From: Burkholderia sp. Nafp2/4-1b
GTDB lineage: Bacteria; Pseudomonadota; Gammaproteobacteria; Burkholderiales; Burkholderiaceae
Length of the DNA: 64,000 nucleotides
Direction of reading: 5' to 3'
Assembly: GCF_003635165.1 (NCBI RefSeq)
Contig: NZ_ML058609.1
Span: 1 to 64,000, forward strand
Made by a program: the position numbers and the translations under genes. Positions 16,101 to 22,881 of this stretch are shown here, in pieces (position 1 is the stretch's first letter; every line of letters starts with the position of its first letter). The notes beneath the pieces are model-generated. The model was given only the letters and a program-made list of their open reading frames with translations. It did no database searches and had not been told where the DNA came from.

Positions 16101-17772
16101 TGGCGCAGGCGACGATTTGCTGGTGGGCTTTACCGGCAACAACGAGGCGAAGCGGACGCTAGGTCCCGGCGAGACCGACAATGACTATCTCTACGGTGGA
16201 GAGGGAAATGACACGCTCCTCGGAGGTCTGGGCGACGACTATCTCGACGGCGGGGCCGGCGCGGATCACATGGAAGGCGGCGAGGGCAACGATACTTATA
16301 TCGTGAACAGCGTCAATGACGTGATTCTCGAATACGCCAACGAGGGTTACGACACGGTAATCAGCAGCGCGAACTACATTCTCAACGCCAACCTTGAAGA
16401 GTTGAGACTCGTCGAGGGATTCAACATCAATGGCACGGGCAATGCGCTCGATAACCGGATCGTCGGCAACAGCGCAGACAACATCCTCGATGGTGTTACC
16501 GGTGCCGACACGATGATCGGCGGAAAGGGAAACGATACCTACTACGTCGATAATGTTGGCGACCGCGTCGTCGAATTTGCCGGCGAGGGCATCGATACGG
16601 TGCAGAGCAAGATCAGCTATACGTTGGGCGAACACGTCGAGAACCTGAACCTGCTGGATTTCGGCAAGCCGGAAAAAGGGCTCGTCGATGGCGTGGCCGT
16701 TCACGTCTACGGATACCCGAAAGCCAACGAGCTGGATTACATGCAAGGCGACGCGGTTCCGAGGTTCCAGGGAACGTGTGCGCTGACGTCGATCGCGAAT
16801 TTGCTCACGCAGACCGGAACGCCGACTACCGAGGGAGACGTCGTCCGGCGCGCAATCGACAACCAATGGGCCGTCACCAGCCCGGCCGCAACGGACTACC
16901 AGCGAGGCGGATCGAATTACGTTCAACAGCAGGCACTGCTCAAGAGTTACGGCATTGCAAACAATCTGCTTGCCGGATACGACGAGCATGCGGTCGCGAA
17001 TCTCATCCGCAGTGGTCGTGGCGTGATACTGGCGCTGAACTCGGGTCGACTTTGGGAAGACAGCGCGTATCTCGATGGCGGCGGCGTGAATCACGTCGTA
17101 ACCGTGACGGGTGCAGTTTATGGAGACGCCGACGGCGAGCTCAAAGGCTTCTATATTGCAGATTCGGGCCGCCAGCGCATCAGCGACATGACGCGTTACA
17201 TCAGCCTTCAGGAGTTTCGGGCGGCCGCCGACGTACCGAATGCCTACGCGATCTACACGGCCGAGGCGCTGAAACTGTGGAACGAGGACATTGACGGCAC
17301 AGGTAACGCACTCGACAACACGATCATCGGCAACCGGGGCAACAACGTGCTGGATGGCGGTGGCGGCAATGACATCCTGGTCGGCGGCCTGGGCAACGAT
17401 ACCTATCGATTCGGTCGCGGATCTGGCCGCGACACGTTCCACGACGACGACGAAACGCTCGGCAACAGCGATGTGATCAGCATCGGGGCAGGCGTATCGG
17501 CGGATCAATTGTGGTTCCGTCACGTCGGCAATGATCTGGAGATCAGTATCCTCGGCACCAGCGATACCGCGACGGTTCGCGACTGGTACCTGGGCGCACG
17601 GTATCAGATCGAGCAGATCCGGGTAGACGACGGTCGGACGCTCGTCAACGCCGATGTCGAGAAGCTGGTACAGGCCATGGCGGTATGGTCGCCGCCGGCC
17701 GCTGGGGCGGTCTCGCTGTCCCCGGAGCATCAGGCCGCGCTTGCGCCGACGCTGGCTACGAGCTGGCGTTAA
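13174..17772 (+). CDS. RTX secreted protein with C39-like peptidase fold
   Basis: The 1532-residue protein has five parts. Residues 1-130 are helical. Residues about 148-184 form a glycine-zipper hydrophobic stretch (GVLGGMLGGAMAGALAA). Residues about 300-490 contain EF-hand-like calcium loops (DINGDG, DTNGDG, DANRDGKL, DANEDG). Residues about 583-1045 hold dozens of GGxGxDxL nonapeptides, forming a calcium beta-roll. At about 1190-1345 there is a papain/C39-like domain with Gln1199, Cys1202 (QGTCALTS), His1307 and Asp1330. The C-terminus has more RTX repeats and an HCBP-related region with the uncleaved type I secretion signal expected there. It sits directly upstream of its own T1SS genes. 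Role: probably an exported toxin or competition factor; target unknown. There is no cleavable N-terminal signal. Confidence 0.88.
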   Translation: MAWYELDAWDALGVAGEGIKAALQKAATQMEHVASNAVHLSKDAAARAQYARAVSQSLDELSNATLKALDNVDRSRLDAQLVARVETMRTELGKMESFSKIAQEADSAAKLMSGFGRQLGGVISASQLLWTIKDPNASSFEVGRTAIGVLGGMLGGAMAGALAASALPSATVLVGVTSVMGGLFWARAAETAWKQYIAPSILDWSAGNSPLFRDEVSRTIDRVMGVSSSGVTVTSTRTDGAWSITTYSNGAEIKMSTLSLEDYRPGFEPGYIGVGGEWVGYSIQITTPNGKGGHTVQYIGQSGTVTKTDINGDGVFTYVEKQTRLGDGASVIREDTNGDGVADRNFVVNGGQRYDLSNVRDAAFADSLLSRYRATGLLSGTSFLDLSQIISRTLTYGGRNGYGFTMPSGWYNPIGAFYEAKSAAFDKAASIADKTPVLLDANRWGVGVSALQSRDANRDGKLTGAELDGLQVWIDANEDGIGDAGEFRSLAQAGISEIRAVDYDVITRGNHHHASAPAAAPWKPSEASQPGRMYLAPAVPLSNYRWLRDNEKVYWINNNDFIFFGPNQIKVSPSNRSYLIGTDGDDVFDANYYAAYGHWINSNLLVNFLAGDGNDMMGGSSRDDNLWGGTGNDTLFGYEGNDRLYGEEGDDELNGGAGNDVLDGGAGNDRLFGQVGNDIMNGGDGDDIMMGFTASNESKQTLAWGETDDDVMYGGAGNDRMWGGVGHDYMDGGDGADFVSGGDGNDTVFGGAGNDELHGDAGNDRLLGDAGNDRIFGEAGDDVLWGGEGDDVLVGFTASNDAKQMLSWGESDNDVLYGGNGNDALYGGLGNDYLDGGNDNDFLDGGDGDDRLFGGAGDDELNGGNGHDALSGETGNDKIFGGAGNDTIWGGDGDDILVGFTASNDAKQSLAAWETDDDTIYGGAGNDLILGGLGNDLLHGDAGNDEIQGGDGHDKIYGGDGNDRLFGQVGNDILYGGAGDDLLVGFTGNNEAKRTLGPGETDNDYLYGGEGNDTLLGGLGDDYLDGGAGADHMEGGEGNDTYIVNSVNDVILEYANEGYDTVISSANYILNANLEELRLVEGFNINGTGNALDNRIVGNSADNILDGVTGADTMIGGKGNDTYYVDNVGDRVVEFAGEGIDTVQSKISYTLGEHVENLNLLDFGKPEKGLVDGVAVHVYGYPKANELDYMQGDAVPRFQGTCALTSIANLLTQTGTPTTEGDVVRRAIDNQWAVTSPAATDYQRGGSNYVQQQALLKSYGIANNLLAGYDEHAVANLIRSGRGVILALNSGRLWEDSAYLDGGGVNHVVTVTGAVYGDADGELKGFYIADSGRQRISDMTRYISLQEFRAAADVPNAYAIYTAEALKLWNEDIDGTGNALDNTIIGNRGNNVLDGGGGNDILVGGLGNDTYRFGRGSGRDTFHDDDETLGNSDVISIGAGVSADQLWFRHVGNDLEISILGTSDTATVRDWYLGARYQIEQIRVDDGRTLVNADVEKLVQAMAVWSPPAAGAVSLSPEHQAALAPTLATSWR
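15240..16200 (+). repeat. Higher-order repeats in the RTX gene
   Basis: Besides the 9-residue RTX units, a longer unit recurs four times, beginning near 15243, 15551, 15866 and 16126. Each includes a linker of the form GFTASN-[DE]-[AS]-KQ-x-L followed by an acidic E-[TS]-D-[DN]-D-D turn and YGG. Spacing is about 308, 315 and 260 bp, so the beta-roll was built by duplication of a unit of about 100 residues. The fourth copy is the most diverged (GFTGNNEAKRTL). Confidence 0.8.
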
Positions 17773-17871
17773 TTCCGGTTTCCGAAGGTCAATCCGTCCG
17801 GTTGCGCATTTCGTGACCGGACGGCCTGCTGCCGGCCGTATCGCATTTCTTCCTCGCCTCGCGTTCCCTTC

Positions 17872-20058
17872 ATGGACAGTTCCATTCTCCTGCCTCCAGC
17901 GGCGTCTCCGACGCAGGAAGTCGACTCCGGTCTCGCCGTCGTTCTGACGATGGCCAGCCTGCACGGCATCGCAGCCGACGAAGCCGCGTTGCGACATGAA
18001 TTCGGCTTCGGCCGTTTCGATACTCAAACAATCTTGCGAGCCACGCGTTCCCTCGGCATGACGGCCAAGGTCGTTCAACAGAATCTCGAACGACTGGATC
18101 GGGCGCCTTTGCCCGCGGTCGCACGGGCGAAAGACGACGGTGGCTATTTCGTGGTCGCGCAGTATCAGGCAGGGGATGGAACGCGCACGCCTCGAACGCT
18201 TGTCCAGTTTCCAGGTGAAGCGCCTATCGTGCTGACGCGCGAGCGTCTGCTGGAAATCTGGACGGGCGAGCTCATCTATTTCACGAGCAAGAACAGCATT
18301 GCAGGTACCCTCGCGCGTTTCGATTTCAGCTGGTTCATTCCGGCAATCGTCACATACCGGAAGCTGTTGGGCGAGGTCCTCGCGATCTCTCTCGTGTTGC
18401 AGTTGATTGCGCTCGCCACGCCGCTCTTCTTCCAGGTGGTGATGGACAAGGTGCTGGTCAACCACGCGATGAAGACGTTGAACGTGATCGCCGTGGGCCT
18501 GATTTGCGCGACGCTATTCGAGGCGGCGCTTTCAGGGATACGAACCTGGGTTTTTGCGCATACGAGCAGCAAGATCGACGTCGAGCTCGGCGCGCGGCTC
18601 TTTCGTCATCTGTTGGCATTGCCGCTGGCGTGGTTTCAGGCGCGCCGTGTCGGCGATTCTGTCGCCCGTATTCGCGAGCTGGAGAACATTCGCGCGTTCC
18701 TCACCGGCAACGCCGTGACGCTGGTGATGGACCTCGCGTTTTCGTTCGTTTTCCTCGGGGTGATGCTCTGGTACAGCGCGTGGCTTACGTTGATCGTCGT
18801 TGTTTCGATTCCGCTCTACATGCTGCTGTCGGTCGTGTTTACGCCGATCATTCGGCGGCGTCTGAACGAGAAATTCAATAAAGGCGCCGAGAATCAGTCG
18901 TTCCTCGTTGAGACCATCAGCGGAATCGATACGGTCAAGGCGATGGCACTCGAACCGCGCTGGACGGATCGATGGGACCGTCAACTGGCCGCTTACGTGA
19001 GTGCGGGCCTGTCGGCGACCAACGTTGCCACGATTGCAAGCGGCGGCGTGACATTGATCAGCAAGCTGGTGACCGCGGCGATCATGTGGCTGGGCGCCAC
19101 GCTGGTGATCGACGGCAAGTTGACCGTCGGCGAGCTCGTCGCGTTCAACATGCTGGCCGGGCAGGTGTCCAGTCCGATACTGCGTCTCGCGCAGTTGTGG
19201 AACGACTTTCAACAGGTGGGGATTTCGATGGGGCGCCTCGGGGATATCCTGAACACGGCTCCCGAAACCGCCGCCAAAAAGACGCGAGTGCCACGTCTCG
19301 ACGGCGCGATCGAATTCGACCAGGTGTCGTTTCGCTACCGGCCGGATGCGAGTGATGTCATCCGGCAAGTCTCCGTCAGGATCGCGGCGGGGGAGGTCAT
19401 CGGAATCGTCGGCCGCTCCGGGTCGGGCAAAAGCACGCTGACCAAGCTCGCGCAGCGGCTCTACGTGCCGGATCGCGGGCGCGTGCTCGTCGACGGGCAC
19501 GATATTGCCGTGATCGATACGGCGAGCCTCCGCCAGCAGATTGGCGTTGTTCTGCAGGAAAACACGCTGTTCAATCGTTCGGTACGGGACAACATCGCGC
19601 TGGCTCGACCCACTGCGTCCATCGATGCGGTGATCGGTGCGGCGAGGCTGGCCGGCGCACACGAGTTCATCTGCGAGCTTCCGGAGGGTTACGACACGCT
19701 CGTCGGCGAGCAGGGCGCCGGGCTCTCGGGCGGCCAGCGGCAGCGAATCGCCATTGCCCGCGCATTGATGACCGATCCACGCATCCTGATATTCGACGAG
19801 GCGACGAGCGCGCTCGACTACGAATCAGAAGCCGTCATACAGGCCAACATGCGGGACATCTGCGCGCGGCGCACGGTTCTGATCATTGCGCATCGGCTCT
19901 CGGCGGTGCGCGATGCCGACCGGATTCTCGTGATGGACCGCGGGCAAATCGTGGAAAGCGGCACGCACGACGCACTGCTGAACATACAGGATGGCATCTA
20001 CGCACACCTGTATTCGCTGCAACAGGGCAATCGCGACGCACCGGAGGCGCGGACATGA
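17872..20058 (+). CDS. Type I secretion ABC transporter (HlyB-like)
   Basis: 728 residues. Residues about 15-130 are a C39-like domain that reads DSGLAV where active peptidases have D-C-G, so the catalytic cysteine is missing; this is the substrate-docking form seen in HlyB. About six membrane helices lie at about 160-430. The nucleotide-binding domain has Walker A GRSGSGKST, signature LSGGQRQRIAIARAL, Walker B ILIFDEATSALD and the H-loop IIAHRLSAV. The protein exports the upstream RTX protein without cleavage. It lies 99 bp after the RTX gene and overlaps the HlyD-like gene by four bases (ATGA), so translation is coupled. Confidence 0.93.
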   Translation: MDSSILLPPAASPTQEVDSGLAVVLTMASLHGIAADEAALRHEFGFGRFDTQTILRATRSLGMTAKVVQQNLERLDRAPLPAVARAKDDGGYFVVAQYQAGDGTRTPRTLVQFPGEAPIVLTRERLLEIWTGELIYFTSKNSIAGTLARFDFSWFIPAIVTYRKLLGEVLAISLVLQLIALATPLFFQVVMDKVLVNHAMKTLNVIAVGLICATLFEAALSGIRTWVFAHTSSKIDVELGARLFRHLLALPLAWFQARRVGDSVARIRELENIRAFLTGNAVTLVMDLAFSFVFLGVMLWYSAWLTLIVVVSIPLYMLLSVVFTPIIRRRLNEKFNKGAENQSFLVETISGIDTVKAMALEPRWTDRWDRQLAAYVSAGLSATNVATIASGGVTLISKLVTAAIMWLGATLVIDGKLTVGELVAFNMLAGQVSSPILRLAQLWNDFQQVGISMGRLGDILNTAPETAAKKTRVPRLDGAIEFDQVSFRYRPDASDVIRQVSVRIAAGEVIGIVGRSGSGKSTLTKLAQRLYVPDRGRVLVDGHDIAVIDTASLRQQIGVVLQENTLFNRSVRDNIALARPTASIDAVIGAARLAGAHEFICELPEGYDTLVGEQGAGLSGGQRQRIAIARALMTDPRILIFDEATSALDYESEAVIQANMRDICARRTVLIIAHRLSAVRDADRILVMDRGQIVESGTHDALLNIQDGIYAHLYSLQQGNRDAPEART

Positions 20059-21398
20059 GCATGCGACAGCAGGCAGGGGCGTGGCGTGAACTGGTCGGGC
20101 GTTACCGCGATGTCTGGCGTCACTGCTGGAAGCAGCGCCATCGGATGACGTTGCCGGCATTCAATGCGAACGAGGCCGAGTTTCTGCCGGCGGCGCTGTC
20201 TGTCCAGGCGACACCTGTCTCGCCGGCGGGCCGGTGGGTCGCGCGCATTCTCATCCTGCTTGTGATGACGGCGATCGTCTGGTCGTATTTCGGGAAAATC
20301 GACATTGTTGTCGACGGCGGCGGCAAGATCATTCCGTCCTCCCGGACGAAGACGCTGGCGGCGGTCGAGGTCGCCAGCGTGCGAGCGCTGCACGTGCGCG
20401 ACGGACAGGTCGTGAAGGCTGGCGACGCACTGATCGATCTCGATACGCGCGTGATCGACGCCGAACGTCAACGGGCGGACGGCGACCGGCTGAATGCGGT
20501 ACTGCAAGCCGAGCGTGCCCGGGCGTTGATCGACGCGATCGACACGGGCCGACAGCCTCGGCTGGCGGGTGTGGAGGGTGTGTCGCCCGAGCGTCGGCGC
20601 GAGGTCGAGCGGCATCTGCTGGATCAATGGCGCGATTTCGTCGCGCGACGGGACCGTCTCGACAGCGAAGTACAGAGGTACGGTCAGGCCGCTCCGCTTG
20701 CGGCGCGTCGTGCGGACGATTACGCCAAGTTGATGGAGACCCGTGACGTTGCGGAGCACGCGTGGATCGAGGCCGAACAGCAGCGCATCGATACGGCGGG
20801 ACAGCTTGCGGATGCGCGTCACCAACGCGCGGCTCTCGTGGCGGAGACGCGACGGAATGCCCAGGATGCGTTGAACGATGCGCAGCGTATCGTGGACGCG
20901 TCGTCGGGCGACATGCGGCTTGCGGAGGCACACGGCGAACTGCTGCGCCTGACCGCGCCGATCGACGGAACCGTGCAGCAGCTTGCCGTCCATACCATTG
21001 GGACAGCGGTGCCGGCCGCGCAACCGCTGATGCAGATCGTGCCGCGAGAGGGGCCGGTAGAAATGGAAGCATTCGTCGACAACCGGGATATCGGCTTCGT
21101 CAAGGAAGGCCAGGCCGCCAGCGTGAAGATCGACGCATTCGAGTACACGAAATACGGCACGTTGTCGGCGACCGTGAGTCATGTCTCGCGCGATGCGATA
21201 GACGACGACAAGAAGGGACTCGTCTACTCGGTCAGGATCATGCTTGATCGTTCGGTGCTGGCGGTAGACGGTCGCGAGATCGCACTGTCGCCGGGTATGT
21301 CGGGCAGTGCGGAGATCAGAACCGGTACGCGGCGGGTAATCGAATATGTGCTGTCGCCGGTGCTGCAGCATGCGCGGGAGAGTTTGCGTGAGCGATAA
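20055..21398 (+). CDS. Type I secretion membrane-fusion protein (HlyD-like)
   Basis: 447 residues. A cytoplasmic N-terminus of about 60 residues is followed by one membrane segment (WVARILILLVMTAIVWSYF). A periplasmic part then has a lipoyl-like half (VDGGGKIIPSSRTK), a long helical hairpin at about 140-300, and the second lipoyl/beta-barrel half (LTAPIDGTVQQLAVHTIG). This is the HlyD adaptor layout bridging the ABC transporter and an outer-membrane channel. The ATG overlaps the ABC gene stop, and the stop codon overlaps a GTG of the TolC-like frame, so the three genes form one operon. Confidence 0.93.
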   Translation: MSMRQQAGAWRELVGRYRDVWRHCWKQRHRMTLPAFNANEAEFLPAALSVQATPVSPAGRWVARILILLVMTAIVWSYFGKIDIVVDGGGKIIPSSRTKTLAAVEVASVRALHVRDGQVVKAGDALIDLDTRVIDAERQRADGDRLNAVLQAERARALIDAIDTGRQPRLAGVEGVSPERRREVERHLLDQWRDFVARRDRLDSEVQRYGQAAPLAARRADDYAKLMETRDVAEHAWIEAEQQRIDTAGQLADARHQRAALVAETRRNAQDALNDAQRIVDASSGDMRLAEAHGELLRLTAPIDGTVQQLAVHTIGTAVPAAQPLMQIVPREGPVEMEAFVDNRDIGFVKEGQAASVKIDAFEYTKYGTLSATVSHVSRDAIDDDKKGLVYSVRIMLDRSVLAVDGREIALSPGMSGSAEIRTGTRRVIEYVLSPVLQHARESLRER

Positions 21399-21417
21399 CG
21401 GCATGAAAGGGAGCGGG

Positions 21418-22830
21418 ATGCGCCGCTGGATCTACGCTTTGATGTTCGTTTCGTTTGCATGCGCCGCGGAAACGCGTGGCGTGCCGGATGGCTTCGTCGA
21501 TCCGTTGCTGACTCGTCCGCCAGTACTGGATGCGGAGCCGCGATTACCGGGCGACGACATGCCGATTGCGTGTCCTTCATCCCTGGACCTGACGAAGCCG
21601 CTGACGATTGGTGATGCCGTTGACCTCGCGCTGTGCCACAACCCGCGCATTCGAGTGGCGTGGGCATCGATCAAGATCCAGGCCGCTGCGCTGGGTGAAG
21701 CGAGAGCGGCATGGCTACCCACCGTCAACGGATCGATCAGCCAACTGGCAACCTATAACCGATATCATGACGCGCGGACGATGAATACGCACGGCGTCGG
21801 CAGAACAATGAATGCAAACCTGAGCTGGCGATTGCTCGACTTTGGCGGCCGGACCGCGAACCGCATCGCAGCACAGCAACTGCTGACGGCCGCGTTGGCT
21901 GGTCACGATGCCTCGATGCAAAAGGCGGTCGTGGATGTCATAGGCGGCTATTTGGATCTCCAGAATGCACAAGCGGCGCGTGCAGCGCGTACCGAGTCCG
22001 CGGCACTGGCCGAGTCGACATTGCGTGCGTCGCGTCAGCGGTTGGCCAGGGGCGTAGCATCACGAGCAGACGTATTGCAGGCAGAAACGGCATGGGCCAA
22101 GGCGATATTGGCTGCGCGGCGAGCGGACGGGGACGTGGCGCGCGCGCGTGCGGAGCTGGTCTTTGCGGCAGGGCTGCCTGCGGGTACGCGAATCGAAGTC
22201 GAGGCGGCAGTCGTACCGGTTGCGTTGGATGCGGAACGCCAGCTAAGCGACTGGCTTCGCGCTGCGGAGGGAGCTCATCCGGAAATCCGGGTGGCGCGGG
22301 CCAAATGGAAGGCTGCGGAAGCGAAGGTGACGACCGCACGGTCAGAGGGCATGCCGACGCTGGATCTGAGCGGGACGTTGTCCCGGAACGGCTACCCGAA
22401 TCAGGGGTTGCAGTCGGTACGTGCGACGCAAACCAGCATCGGCCTGACTTTGACGATTCCGTTCTTTGACGGTTTTTCTCGCACGTATCGGATTCGTGGC
22501 GCGCAGGCTCAGGCCGAACTGGCGCAGGCACAGCTTCTCGATACGCAGCAGCAGATTCTGCGTGACGTGCTGAAGGCCCATGCCGATGCGGAGACGACGG
22601 CGGATAACCTGGATGCGTCTGCGCGCTTGCTGGCTGCCGCGGAAGCGGCGCTGACATCGGCACGCAATCGTTACGCGTTCGGCGCAGGAGATATTCTGGA
22701 ACTGCTGTCGGCACAAGCGGCCCTTGCCGATGCCCGCCAGGAACGGGTGCGAACGCTGGCCGAGTGGGAGGCGGCGCGGCTTCGGCTGTTTGCCAGCGCT
22801 GGCGTCATCGGACGATGGGCATTCCGGTAG
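21418..22830 (+). CDS. TolC-family outer-membrane efflux protein
   Basis: 470 residues from the ATG at 21418, which has AAAGGGA upstream and begins a signal peptide (MRRWIYALMFVSFACAAE). Earlier in-frame starts at 21388 (GTG) and 21403 exist. The body has the two OEP repeats of long amphipathic helices (DAVDLALCHNPRIRVAWASI near residue 70; GLTLTIPFFDGF near 345) typical of trimeric TolC-type channel-tunnels. It completes the type I export path for the RTX protein. The operon ends here and the next gene is convergent. Confidence 0.92.
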   Translation: MRRWIYALMFVSFACAAETRGVPDGFVDPLLTRPPVLDAEPRLPGDDMPIACPSSLDLTKPLTIGDAVDLALCHNPRIRVAWASIKIQAAALGEARAAWLPTVNGSISQLATYNRYHDARTMNTHGVGRTMNANLSWRLLDFGGRTANRIAAQQLLTAALAGHDASMQKAVVDVIGGYLDLQNAQAARAARTESAALAESTLRASRQRLARGVASRADVLQAETAWAKAILAARRADGDVARARAELVFAAGLPAGTRIEVEAAVVPVALDAERQLSDWLRAAEGAHPEIRVARAKWKAAEAKVTTARSEGMPTLDLSGTLSRNGYPNQGLQSVRATQTSIGLTLTIPFFDGFSRTYRIRGAQAQAELAQAQLLDTQQQILRDVLKAHADAETTADNLDASARLLAAAEAALTSARNRYAFGAGDILELLSAQAALADARQERVRTLAEWEAARLRLFASAGVIGRWAFR

Positions 22831-22836
22831 TACTAG

Positions 22837-22877
22837 AGACGGCCATCGCGATAGCCGCAGTCCGCGATCGGCCGTCT
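22837..22877. terminator. Hairpin between convergent genes
   Basis: AGACGGCCATCGCG is mirrored by CGCGATCGGCCGTCT with one bulged base and a loop of about 12 bases, giving a long stem between the TolC-like gene and the oppositely oriented MscS gene. It has few T residues on either side. Its position supports a bidirectional transcription stop. Confidence 0.6.
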
Positions 22878-22881
22878 TCGT

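Noticed and set aside
15000..16300. Repeats resembling a CRISPR array
   Set aside because: Period is short (27 bp) and in frame, with degenerate GGxGxD coding units and no constant repeat with unique spacers.
16159..18465. 768-codon minus-strand ORF across the RTX/ABC junction
   Set aside because: Spans two genes with strong domain evidence on the other strand; no recognisable motif and charged, low-complexity composition.
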